Assembly (NCBI GenBank): GCA_018064685.1
Contig: JAGHUS010000036.1
Location: forward strand, 1 to 44,850
DNA: 44,850 nt
Direction: 5' to 3'
Source of the DNA: Bacteroidales bacterium
GTDB taxonomy: Bacteria; Bacteroidota; Bacteroidia; Bacteroidales; Bacteroidaceae
A program made the position numbers and the translations under genes. Under the pieces are notes generated by a model. The model was not told the DNA's origin, ran no database searches, and saw only the letters and a list, made by a program, of their open reading frames with translations. This document shows, piece after piece, positions 1 to 8,261 of this stretch; within the stretch, counting starts at the first letter, position 1, and each line of letters begins with the position of its first letter.

Positions 1-104
1 AGGTTAATACTGATTCCATTTGCTTGTGGTTCTTCTATGAGTTTCGCTCCGCACTCAGGGCAGAACTTACCTTCAAAACTTTGTTTGCAATTAGGACAAT
101 ACAT
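1..104 (-). CDS. Zinc-ribbon protein, N-terminal fragment (cut by window edge)
   Basis: The minus strand opens with ATG at 104-102 and reads MYCPNCKQSFEGKFCPECG, a compact zinc ribbon with two CxxC pairs, before running off the window after about 34 codons. It starts 19 bases after the stop of the caspase-like gene upstream on the same strand, so it is almost certainly the third gene of that operon. The two preceding genes also begin with the same kind of ribbon, which suggests that the three products share a partner or assemble together. What follows the ribbon is outside the window, so no function can be given. Confidence 0.75.
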   Translation of the reverse strand, partial: MYCPNCKQSFEGKFCPECGAKLIEEPQANGISIN

Positions 105-123
105 GGTATATAGTTTTATAATG

Positions 124-1950
124 TTATTTCGTTCTGATTATTCTCTTGACCTTTCCGCTCTCACTCACCTCTGCCCACGTCTTGTTGGCAAAAGCACGGT
201 CTTCATCAACGTATGCATACATGAATCCCTTGTCTAGAGTTTCATCCCCGTTGCTGATAGTATAAGCATCAATATGGTGCAGCATTCGCGGTTCGAGCCC
301 CAGTTGTCGGTACAGGTCGTTGGCAATGGCCTGATGTATGGCAGAGAGGTTGGCATTGACCGCACCACGAATGTCTGTCAGTAACGATGAGGAAGCGTTA
401 TCCTTGGTCATGACACATTGCAGGCGTTTCCTGCTGACAGGCGTATTCTTGGCTTGAGGCAATACAGGCAACACGTGTTCCTGCTTGGCACGCAGGAGTA
501 CCTCTTCGTTGCGTTGCAGGCGGAGCATAGGATTGCCATAAAGCGAGAACATCTGCATCGTAGCCATCGAGAAGTCGTCGCGCTCCATGTGGCGGAAGGT
601 GTTGAAGTATTCCAGCTTTGCCTTCATCATAGCTTCGCCAGCTGGTAGTCCTGCATACTGCTCCATGCAGTAGATGGGCATCAGATGTTCCGAACCGCTA
701 CCAGGGTGAACCTCCACACCATCAGGCACATCAAGGTCGGTCATGGGCACAGGTATCAGCGAACCCGCATACAGCAGGAATCCATTCTTGTAGAACGATG
801 TGAGCAGCATAGAATCATCACGCTCATATCCATGATAGCGAGCACCATAGCATGCCACGGTATTAAACACGCGAGCATCGGTAAAACGCAGCATCTCGCT
901 ACTGAAAGCCTCACCTTCGTCACTATAGAAACTGCTCATGCCCTCTTGACCTGCACCATGCAGGTTGAAAAGCAACATGCCAGCTTCATTCATCGACATA
1001 CGAACAGGTTCCACCGTCGCGTCATCATCAGGAGCCACAGGCGGAGCCACGTACATATTATCCTTTGTCAAGTCATCTCTATCATCGGCATGGTTGATGA
1101 GAGTCAGATGCTCCGACATCGTCTTGCTGGCGGGTAGCCAAGATGAGTTGGATGTCATCATGACATAGTCGGCAGATATGCCATCTTCGTAATACAATGT
1201 GCAGAGATTGAAGTACGACTCAAGGTCATCATCTATCGAAGACTGCATCTGGCCATCCTCCAGTGGCAGACGTGCCACGGTGTTGCGCACATAATCTTCA
1301 GTTATGGTACGGTCTCCATCCCACAAGTCGCTGAAGAAGTTGCCACTGAAGCTATAACACATGTCGCATGGCATCTTACCATTGTCGCTTGTACCGAACA
1401 GGTCTTCCACCATAGGAATTGGTATCACGTCATCACCTCCGATAATGAATACAGGAGTCTTTATGCCATACTTGAAGCCTTCCTTTTGCATGAAGTCAGA
1501 AAGCAGTTCATTGTAGTCGAGCCAGAAAGGATCCTTGCCCAACTGCTGGCGATGTTCCGCAGCATCGAGTAGAACCCATTGTATGCCACACTCAGCGGCT
1601 TGAGCAATGATGCTGGCTAGCAGGTTGTGGACTTTGCTTTGGCTGCATGCGTACTTCTTTGCCAATTCTTCTGTATGCGTAAACAAGATGCCCACGCTTC
1701 CGCAAGAACCATCGCTATTCTGAGGCATACTTGCAAGTTCCTCTGCCTCAACCATATCTACACGTGTTCCGCAATTGCAACAGAAAACACTTCCTTCTTC
1801 AATACGCTCGCCACAATTGGGACAAAACCTCATTTCTGGCACACTATCATACACAGGCGTACCAAAGGAACTTTGCAACGACTGATTAACCTGACTCAAA
1901 CTGTTGTCCAAGTCACAGTTCAACTGCGAAAGAATATCATCTATCTCCAT
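124..1950 (-). CDS. Zinc-ribbon protein with gingipain/caspase-like (clan CD, C25-like) protease domain
   Basis: The 608-aa product has no signal peptide, so it is probably cytoplasmic. Residues 43-60 form a zinc ribbon (C43, C46, C57, C60). From about residue 85 to 480 the sequence follows the C25/caspase-like layout: a hydrophobic strand ending GGDDVIPIP near 171-179, an ARLPL strand near 226-230, an LHG motif with H331, and VACYGA with C367. This spacing matches the catalytic His-Cys dyad of clan CD peptidases. A segment LYGNPML near 470 resembles the conserved late GDP/GNP element of C25 proteins. The C-terminal 120 residues are unassigned. The start codon abuts the stop of the SPFH gene with no gap, which indicates translational coupling. 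A CHAT-like or inactive member of the fold is the main alternative. Secreted gingipains have a signal peptide and propeptide; this protein has neither. Confidence 0.72.
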   Translation of the reverse strand: MEIDDILSQLNCDLDNSLSQVNQSLQSSFGTPVYDSVPEMRFCPNCGERIEEGSVFCCNCGTRVDMVEAEELASMPQNSDGSCGSVGILFTHTEELAKKYACSQSKVHNLLASIIAQAAECGIQWVLLDAAEHRQQLGKDPFWLDYNELLSDFMQKEGFKYGIKTPVFIIGGDDVIPIPMVEDLFGTSDNGKMPCDMCYSFSGNFFSDLWDGDRTITEDYVRNTVARLPLEDGQMQSSIDDDLESYFNLCTLYYEDGISADYVMMTSNSSWLPASKTMSEHLTLINHADDRDDLTKDNMYVAPPVAPDDDATVEPVRMSMNEAGMLLFNLHGAGQEGMSSFYSDEGEAFSSEMLRFTDARVFNTVACYGARYHGYERDDSMLLTSFYKNGFLLYAGSLIPVPMTDLDVPDGVEVHPGSGSEHLMPIYCMEQYAGLPAGEAMMKAKLEYFNTFRHMERDDFSMATMQMFSLYGNPMLRLQRNEEVLLRAKQEHVLPVLPQAKNTPVSRKRLQCVMTKDNASSSLLTDIRGAVNANLSAIHQAIANDLYRQLGLEPRMLHHIDAYTISNGDETLDKGFMYAYVDEDRAFANKTWAEVSESGKVKRIIRTK

Positions 1951-4719
1951 TTAGTTCATTCTTGTACCACACTCCATACAGAACATCTCACCTTCATCAA
2001 CCTGAGCACCACAATTAGGACAAGTTCTACCCATTGGCTGCTGAGGCTGATACTGTGGCTGTGTAGGTTGCTGCATAGCAACTGTCTGCTGGGCAGAGCC
2101 GTTGAAACCACCATTGAAGGCGCCCAGATTGCCTGCTGCTGCACCTGCCACACCGCCCATTGCGCCAAACGCTTGATCCTGAGCATGGTCCTGACGCTGC
2201 TGTGCATACTGTGCCTGCTGCTGGTATTCCTGCTTCATCTGCACCTGATCGTCATAGCGCTGCTGCTGGAATGCTTGCTGTTGCTGGAACATCTGCTGCT
2301 GATTCTGCATCTGCTGACCAGCCACACCCATCATGCCTTGTTGCATCATCTGCGCCATCTGCATCATCATCTGCTGCTGTTGCAGACTCTGAGCATTCTG
2401 ATTTGCCATCATCTGCTCGTAGAGCGCCTTCTGCTCCGCCTGCTGCTGGGCACGAAGTTCATTCTCCTTCTCGCTGCTGTACGACTGAGCCATAGCCACC
2501 TGTGCATCACCAGTGAGGTGAGAGAGTTGAGCGGCACGTATCTGCTCGGCTGACATATTAGCAAAGTTATTGTCACGATTCATCTGCTCGTTGTGCTGCA
2601 TGGCGGCAAGGTTCTCTGTCGAACGGTTTGCCTCTTGCTGTTCGCGCAACTCAGCCTCCTTCATGGCCTGCATGTTACGCATGGCAATGGCCGCCTTACG
2701 CTCCAGAATATCCATGTCATCCATCTTGTCCTGACGCAGACGCCCATGTTCCGCCTGAGCCTGCTGCTCACGCAACTGCTGCTCGAACATAGCCTGCTGA
2801 TTACCAGCCTGCTGCTCACGCTGTTGCTTCTGCCAGTCGTAATCATCTTGGCGGACTGTCTGACTGAAGGCATAGTCATCCTCTTGCTGACGGCGAGAGA
2901 AGGCACGGTTCCAGTCGAACTCATTGCGTTCGTCATTATAGGCATCCATGAGTCGTTTGGTGTCGAGCTGTGCAGCTGCGAGGTTGCCTTGATGCTGAGC
3001 CTGACGAAGTGCATTCGCCATATCATGTTCCATCTTGCTGTCAGACAGTTCAAACTCTGCTATCTGCTGAGCCATGCTTACCTTCTGACTTGTCTGTATG
3101 CGCATTATCTCAGTAACACTCTCGCGACCTATCTTTCCTTGTGCAAGGGTATTCTCGAGGGCTGCCACATCATCGTCCTTCACAAGACGATTCTTCTTCA
3201 AGTCCTGCAAGGCCTCATATTCCTCTTCCTTGGTGGTAGCCTCGCGCAAACGCTTCTGGCTCTCAAGTAGCATCACGAACTGCTCCATCTCATCCTCACT
3301 GATGAGCTTATCCTTGTTGATGGTCTGCAATGCCTGTCGCAAATCCTCCTTGTTGCGTGCTTGGTTAACTACAAGAGAATTCTGCTCCTGCTCCAATCGG
3401 TTACGGAACTCATTGGTGCGCTGCAGGAAACCAAGCTCCTTCTCGCTAGCAAAGAGTTCGCGCTCTACGGAACGGAAGCGTTCGAAGTCGGCACTGCTAT
3501 CAGTGATATCCATTACGCGAACTACCTCTATGCCCTGCAGGCGCTCGTTGCAAGTCATCTGCAAACGGTTCTTGAGATTGTTGATGACAGGTTCGGGAAG
3601 ACCATCCTGCTGATAGTCAAGGTTGCGAAGCATTTGTGTGAGCAATGCCTTCACACCCGTTGCCAGTTCGTTTTGAATATCCAGAACAGAAACCATCTTC
3701 TTGTCTGCAAGGTAATTCGTCACAAACAGATTCATATTACTGATCTGCAATTGCATAGATACTGCCACGTTGACATCTACCAGTTTCGTTGGAATAAGCA
3801 TTGGAGCGAAATCGACAGTACCATCAACATTTGTCTGACTGCCAAAGAGCAGATTGATGACACGGTTGCTGACGATATAAACACGGCAAATCTTTGGTGA
3901 AGACACCAGACGAAGTTTCTGTTGAACACGTTCCACGCGCTGACGATGCTGCTCGGGCTTATCCTCTTTCTTCTTTCCAAAGAGGAAGTTCATCACTCCA
4001 CGACCGAAGGCAGCAACCTCTCCAAACACACCACGGCTGGCGAAACTGTGTGCATTAGCCTCGTCCCGTCTCCTCTGTTCTTCTTCTATTGCCCTTTGCT
4101 GCTTCGCCAGTTCATCCTGTTCTGCCTCCAATTCACGCTGGCGTTGCTCAAGTTGCAAGTCGGCTTCTGTCTTGGAAGGGAACGTATAGCATCCTGCCTG
4201 CATCATTGACATCAATTGTCCGTCGATGAACACCATGGCAGTGCAACCTTCCTGAACAATCACACCCTTAAGCCCCTCGGCATTGGCAAACTCTGTTTCA
4301 GTAATAAGACGAGCTATCTGTCCCTTCTGAATATCCCAAATGGCACGTCCACTCACAATACCAACATTCTCAATACTATCTGTATTGACCACAAGACGGC
4401 GTTCTTGAGGTTGAGCAGCAGGAGTATTTTGGGTTGGCAGAGCAGGTGGAACGGCCTGTGTACTCTGTGGCTTCACCACCTCCATACCCATTGCCTGTGC
4501 TTGTTGTTGCAGACGCTGCTGCTGTTCTCTACGCACCTCTTGCTGTACTCCACGCGAACCACGCTGTATGAACGTACCAAGGTGAGTTACATTATCAACA
4601 AAGCCTTTTTCGCTTACCTGATGCTGTACTTGAGGATTTGACACAACCAACTTAGTGCCGCACTTCATACAAAACTTCTGCCCTTCTTTTACAGGGCAAC
4701 CACATTTAGGACAATTCAT
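1951..4719 (-). CDS. SPFH/band-7-like scaffold with zinc ribbons at both ends
   Basis: The 922-aa product starts with a zinc ribbon (C3, C6, C17, C20) and ends with a second one (C900, C903, C914, C917). Residues about 120-410 resemble the SPFH/stomatin-like family that is often annotated as virion core protein (COG4260 type): the IQKGQIARLI and GCTAMVFIDG segments fit its first strands. Residues about 410-620 are charged and heptad-like, probably coiled coil. Residues about 620-880 are very rich in Gln, Met and Ala, then Gly, and are likely disordered or aggregation-prone. SPFH proteins oligomerise into membrane-associated rings or microdomains; no clear transmembrane segment is visible here. 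In Bacillus, the related YdjI acts with the phage-shock protein PspA in membrane stress. The downstream caspase-like gene is fused to it without a gap. The family assignment is by pattern only. Confidence 0.75.
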   Translation of the reverse strand: MNCPKCGCPVKEGQKFCMKCGTKLVVSNPQVQHQVSEKGFVDNVTHLGTFIQRGSRGVQQEVRREQQQRLQQQAQAMGMEVVKPQSTQAVPPALPTQNTPAAQPQERRLVVNTDSIENVGIVSGRAIWDIQKGQIARLITETEFANAEGLKGVIVQEGCTAMVFIDGQLMSMMQAGCYTFPSKTEADLQLEQRQRELEAEQDELAKQQRAIEEEQRRRDEANAHSFASRGVFGEVAAFGRGVMNFLFGKKKEDKPEQHRQRVERVQQKLRLVSSPKICRVYIVSNRVINLLFGSQTNVDGTVDFAPMLIPTKLVDVNVAVSMQLQISNMNLFVTNYLADKKMVSVLDIQNELATGVKALLTQMLRNLDYQQDGLPEPVINNLKNRLQMTCNERLQGIEVVRVMDITDSSADFERFRSVERELFASEKELGFLQRTNEFRNRLEQEQNSLVVNQARNKEDLRQALQTINKDKLISEDEMEQFVMLLESQKRLREATTKEEEYEALQDLKKNRLVKDDDVAALENTLAQGKIGRESVTEIMRIQTSQKVSMAQQIAEFELSDSKMEHDMANALRQAQHQGNLAAAQLDTKRLMDAYNDERNEFDWNRAFSRRQQEDDYAFSQTVRQDDYDWQKQQREQQAGNQQAMFEQQLREQQAQAEHGRLRQDKMDDMDILERKAAIAMRNMQAMKEAELREQQEANRSTENLAAMQHNEQMNRDNNFANMSAEQIRAAQLSHLTGDAQVAMAQSYSSEKENELRAQQQAEQKALYEQMMANQNAQSLQQQQMMMQMAQMMQQGMMGVAGQQMQNQQQMFQQQQAFQQQRYDDQVQMKQEYQQQAQYAQQRQDHAQDQAFGAMGGVAGAAAGNLGAFNGGFNGSAQQTVAMQQPTQPQYQPQQPMGRTCPNCGAQVDEGEMFCMECGTRMN

Positions 4720-4819
4720 GGTATTATATATTTTAAATGTTTATTTTGACTTTTCTATAAGCAATGCACACATGCTTTTTGTCTTTCTTAACTTTTTCGC
4801 GTATGCACATAAATATACG

Positions 4820-4827
4820 CAAAAGTA
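4820..4827 (-). promoter_or_regulatory. Bacteroidota -7 element for the zinc-ribbon operon
   Basis: On the minus strand this reads TACTTTTG, matching TAnnTTTG. A TTG lies at 4852-4850, 22 bases upstream, slightly long for the usual -33 spacing. Transcription would start near 4813 and leave a leader of roughly 95 bases before the SPFH start. It is divergent from the promoter at 4926. Confidence 0.55.
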
Positions 4828-4925
4828 CTAATTTTTATTGATACAGAAGCAACTGGTATTGGTGCTATTTTGGTGCTATTTTAGTGCAAATGACAAAGAA
4901 AGTAGTAAATATCAACAAGATTTCG

Positions 4926-4933
4926 TATCTTTG
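4926..4933 (+). promoter_or_regulatory. Bacteroidota -7 element for the gene at 4956
   Basis: TATCTTTG matches TAnnTTTG exactly. Because it lies inside the longest possible reading frame (which opens at 4884), it argues that the real start is the downstream ATG at 4956, giving a leader of only about 15 bases. No convincing -33 TTG was seen. Confidence 0.6.
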
Positions 4934-4955
4934 CAACCAAATTACAAGACAGAAC

Positions 4956-5543
4956 ATGGACACGGAGATGACAGCAGAGGAGTTGGAGGCATTGCTTCGC
5001 AAGGAGGTGGAGCAGACATTGGGTATGCCCGTTCGCACACCCAAGGACTTCGATTTGCTGAGCAACAAGATATACGAGAAGACGCACGAGCAGATCAACA
5101 GCTTCACACTCAAACGGTTCTACGGCTACATTGACCGTGGCCGCTGCAGCCATGCCACACTGGACATCCTGTGCCGTTTTGCAGGATACCACGACTGGCT
5201 GAACTTTGTCCATAAGAAGAAAGAGGCGAACGCAGCGGAGAGTTCGTCGGAAGAGGTGACGAGCGTGCTGACTGCCGACCAGCTGCAACCGGGCGACCTG
5301 GTAAAGCTGACTTGGCAGCCCGACCGCGAGGTGCTGGTACGCTATATCGGGGATGGATGCCTATCCATCCTGGACTCGAAGAACAGTAAGCTCCGGGCGG
5401 GCGAGGTGTATCAGTGCTCAATCATCGTAAACAAACTGCCCTTGGTACTGAAGGGCGTAAAAGACAGCCAGGGCAACATCCTTCCTGCCGCCAAAGCATA
5501 TGTCTGCGGCAAGAAGAACGGCGTCACGTTCAAGGTGCTGTAG
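4956..5543 (+). CDS. Bacteroidota-type hypothetical protein, putative helical regulator with SH3-like tail
   Basis: The 195-aa product starts MDTEMTAEELEALL. The start at 4956 was chosen because a good TAnnTTTG promoter lies just upstream at 4926. Residues about 45-85 contain FTLKRFYGYIDRG followed by TLDILCRFAGYHDWLNF. This arrangement recurs at the N-termini of many Bacteroidota proteins of unknown function and looks like a small helical, possibly DNA-binding, domain. Residues about 110-195 are beta-rich (QPGDLVKLTW and VRYIGDGCLSIL) and may form an SH3-like barrel. No signal peptide or membrane helix is present. The stop lies three bases from the stop of the convergent kinase gene, so the two 3' ends nearly touch. 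No specific function is known to me. Confidence 0.75.
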   Translation: MDTEMTAEELEALLRKEVEQTLGMPVRTPKDFDLLSNKIYEKTHEQINSFTLKRFYGYIDRGRCSHATLDILCRFAGYHDWLNFVHKKKEANAAESSSEEVTSVLTADQLQPGDLVKLTWQPDREVLVRYIGDGCLSILDSKNSKLRAGEVYQCSIIVNKLPLVLKGVKDSQGNILPAAKAYVCGKKNGVTFKVL

Positions 5544-5546
5544 GAA

Positions 5547-7220
5547 CTACAACGCCACAACCTGGCAGTCGCGCCAGCACTCGGCCTTGCGGTAGAGGTC
5601 GACAGACTCAGCGGGCACATGGAGCGTGATGCGTTCGGGGTGGTCGAAGACATCGATTACACGCTGGGGAACGGGAGATAGATTGTAGACATCCGTCAGC
5701 ATTTCACACTCGTAGAACGCATACAACCCTATCATCTCGACAGAGGCGGGAATGGTAATCTGGCATAGCTTGGGGGAGCGATAGAACACGCCACGCTCTA
5801 CAACCCGCAGCGTACCTGGCAACTGTACCTCAGTAAGTTCGGGACTGTCACAGAAGGCATCGCGACAGATGCGCTCCACACCCTCGGGAATAACGATACA
5901 CGTCAGACCAGTATTATTGAAGCAACAGCTGGGGATGGTTCTCAAGGAGGATGGCAAGCGTATGGCCGAAAGCTTGTGGCAAGAGGTGAAGGTTGCGCTG
6001 CCCATACTGTCAAGACTCTCGGGCAAGGCGATGGACACCAGATTGGTATCCCCACGGAAGGCACTCTCACGCAGATAGCGTACCCCCTCGTCTATCTGGA
6101 CGGTAGAGACGAAGCCGTAGTCGCGGAAGCAACTGTCTGTCAGCCCCACCACCTTATATTTCCTGCCATCGAAGTTGGCCGTACTGCTGATGCCCACATT
6201 CGCAAAGCCCGGTTCATCCGACCTCTGCATATTGGGACCGGTGACCTCGCATGTACCTTCCTTCTCGGACAGCACGCGATAGCAGAGCCTGTCATCGATG
6301 AAAGTGCGGTTCTGCTGCGCGTCATCATCGTGTGCCTGGTGCCTCATGCCCATAACGAGGAAGAGGGCTGCAAGAATTGTGCATGCTACACCTCCCAGCC
6401 AAAGAGACAAGCGTCGTGGACGCTTATGCATCAATTCTTTCTCCAAGAAATCTCGGATATCTCCTGCCGTCTGCCAGCGATCCGCCTTGGCAGGTTGCAG
6501 TGCCTTTTCCATCACCTTACGCAAGGCGGGATGCAGACGCTTGCCCTCGCCATCCAGCAGTTCGAGTAGGCGTCCCAAGGCGTAGATGTCGGTACGCGCA
6601 TCGACATCGTTGCTGCCATCGGTCTGCTCGGGGGCAGCAAAGCGGGCATTGCGCCCCATGGAGTGGGCAAAGGAGTCGGAATAGCAGTAGCCAAGGTCGA
6701 GTATCTTCACATCGTTGTTCACCTTGGTGAGCATGATGTTGCTGGGCTTGAGGTCGAGGTGCACCACCTGATGGGAGTGCAGATAATCAAGGGCTTCGAG
6801 AAACTGACGGACGAAACGCAGCTGGTTGTCATAACTGTCGAACCAAGCCTCATTATCGGCAAGCACGTCTTTCAGCACACGTCCATTGACGTACTCCATG
6901 AGAAGGTAGCAATCCGACGGATCATCGTGCATATCCTTATAGTGTACGATATAAGGGCAGTCCATTTGACTTCCCAGCGTGTACTCCTTATAGAAAAGCT
7001 GATGATAGTGAGCCTTGCCAACAAACTCGGGACGAAGGCGCTTAAGGAACATGGATTCGCCATCACGAATGAGCATATAGGAAAGACTGGTGGCACCCGA
7101 ACAAGGAAGGGGGATGAGACTGCCTCCCACCCTTTCGTCGGCCAAATGCAGCATGTCGGCATCAAGGCTCATCGAGCCCGACTCGGAGATGCTGGTAGTT
7201 TCTGATGTTTCGCCTATCAT
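5547..7220 (-). CDS. Receptor-like Ser/Thr protein kinase with BspA-type LRR ectodomain
   Basis: The 557-aa product has an N-terminal eukaryotic-like kinase domain (about 30-265). ATP-binding Lys is K60 (FLKRL). The catalytic loop HLDLKPSN has D156 and N161, the metal-binding Asp is D175 in LDLG, APE is at 196-198, and DIYALG has D211. All key catalytic residues appear present. A single hydrophobic helix spans about 272-291 after a basic stretch (HKRPRR), so the kinase should face the cytoplasm. Residues about 310-557 carry repeated units of the type FRDYGFVSTVQIDEGVRYL and FTSCHKLSAIRLPSSL, typical of BspA-like LRR_5 repeats, which would lie outside the cytoplasmic membrane. The family phosphorylates Ser/Thr on partner proteins; the ligand and substrates are unknown. 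The gene is convergent with the hypothetical gene at 4956. Confidence 0.88.
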   Translation of the reverse strand: MIGETSETTSISESGSMSLDADMLHLADERVGGSLIPLPCSGATSLSYMLIRDGESMFLKRLRPEFVGKAHYHQLFYKEYTLGSQMDCPYIVHYKDMHDDPSDCYLLMEYVNGRVLKDVLADNEAWFDSYDNQLRFVRQFLEALDYLHSHQVVHLDLKPSNIMLTKVNNDVKILDLGYCYSDSFAHSMGRNARFAAPEQTDGSNDVDARTDIYALGRLLELLDGEGKRLHPALRKVMEKALQPAKADRWQTAGDIRDFLEKELMHKRPRRLSLWLGGVACTILAALFLVMGMRHQAHDDDAQQNRTFIDDRLCYRVLSEKEGTCEVTGPNMQRSDEPGFANVGISSTANFDGRKYKVVGLTDSCFRDYGFVSTVQIDEGVRYLRESAFRGDTNLVSIALPESLDSMGSATFTSCHKLSAIRLPSSLRTIPSCCFNNTGLTCIVIPEGVERICRDAFCDSPELTEVQLPGTLRVVERGVFYRSPKLCQITIPASVEMIGLYAFYECEMLTDVYNLSPVPQRVIDVFDHPERITLHVPAESVDLYRKAECWRDCQVVAL

Positions 7221-7234
7221 GTTCCTGGTTTGAA

Positions 7235-7289
7235 AATTATAAGTTTGCGTTGCCCTTTTGCCCCAATCCTCGACAGCGGGTATGATGCC
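7235..7289 (-). pseudogene. Fragment of malate dehydrogenase 3' end
   Basis: This 55-base stretch matches the last 53 bases of the intact mdh gene (8491-8543) in the same orientation, with three mismatches and one 2-base insertion. On the minus strand it still reads GIIPAVEDWGK before the insertion breaks the frame. It sits downstream of the broken ATPase gene, while the intact mdh lies upstream of it, so the two copies bracket the 1.2-kb ATPase region as direct repeats. It is a remnant and cannot encode a product. Confidence 0.8.
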
Positions 7290-7325
7290 ATGAGGACGGC
7301 AGAAGAGGACTTACTACAACACTGT

Positions 7326-8133
7326 TTATATTCCGCTGAGGTCAAGTTTATATATCTGCTTCTCTGCAGTAGGATGTTTTTGTATAAACATCAGCATGTA
7401 GATGGGGAGGTAGGTTCGTTGACCAACAGTTGCCACATTGCCATTACAAAGCACATAGGCATTGTTTATGCAATATGACTCATTCTCCAACACGTTATTC
7501 AGAGCATTGTGGCGATCGTAGGCCTTACCCGATTTAACTTCTACGGGTATGACCTTTCCGTTCTGTTCCAGTACAAAGTCCAATTCACCCAGCTTCTTAT
7601 TATTGAAATAATACAGTCCACGATCTTCGCCCGCAAATCCATGGCAATTGAGTTCCTGAGCAACAAGATTTTCGTAAATCGCTCCATAATTAACGTCAAT
7701 CTCGTTCTGAAGGAGTTTGAGTTGAATACCTGCAGCATATTGACAGGCCAGCAGTCCCACATCATTTTGGAAAAGTTTGAAGAGATTGCGTTGTTCGTTG
7801 AGCCGTAATGGAATCTTTGGCTCTGTAATGTTATAAGTAGGAATAGCATCTCCCGCATCCCTCAGCCAAAGGAAGCTTTCCTCATAACGCGAGAAACGTG
7901 CGTGTTCGTTGAGGTTCTTCAATATGAAACGCTTATTCTTTGCATCCAGTTCGGAAGGTATAAGCTCAAAGATTTCATTTATCTGAAGTTTCAATCAGAT
8001 TCAGCCCATGCTTCTTTGCATACTTTCTGATTGCATAGGTCTTTCCCGTCTGCCTTGCGCCTTTCAGCAGAAGGGAAGAATGACTTGTAGCATAATGATT
8101 CTCAATATATTGATCAAGTTTTCTATTAATCAT
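7326..8133 (-). pseudogene. Broken AAA ATPase / DUF4143 protein
   Basis: The minus strand starts with ATG at 8133 and reads MINRKLDQYIENHY, then a Walker A segment LLLKGARQTGKTYAIRKY, and stops after LIETSDK near 7981. A second frame, open from about 7994, continues INEIFELIPSELDAKNKRF, then LRDAGDAIP and FQNDVGLLA, and ends with the nuclease-like DUF4143 core GELDFVLEQNGKVIPVEVKSG. In intact relatives about 150 residues with Walker B and sensor motifs separate Walker A from the IPSEL segment. They are missing here, so the gene has both an internal deletion and a frameshift. The stretch is visibly more AT-rich than its neighbours, consistent with transfer. The C-terminal 222-aa frame could still be translated from TTG or a later ATG, but it would lack the ATPase. 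Confidence 0.8.
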
Positions 8134-8170
8134 ACTCTCACTCTTCTATGGTTAAAAACAGGGACGCCAC

Positions 8171-8256
8171 ACACTTTTCCAAGGTATTTCCGACCATTTT
8201 CATACACTTTTCCAAGGTATTTTAAGCTGATTTGATACACTTTTCCAAGATTTTCA
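8171..8256 (-). repeat. Three 33-bp direct repeats in the ATPase leader
   Basis: ACACTTTTCCAAGGTATTT starts at 8171 and 8204, with a slightly diverged third copy at 8237, an exact 33-base period. They lie between the promoter and the start codon of the broken ATPase gene. On the minus strand two copies can be read as KYLGKVYENGR in one frame, but there is no start codon at the head, so a DNA or RNA binding-site role is more likely than coding. Confidence 0.85.
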
Positions 8257-8261
8257 CATTG

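Noticed and set aside
1627..2553. 308-aa plus-strand open frame rich in Leu and His
   Set aside because: It is antisense to the SPFH and protease genes; the Leu/His runs are the complement of Gln/Met/Ala codons. No domain or promoter.
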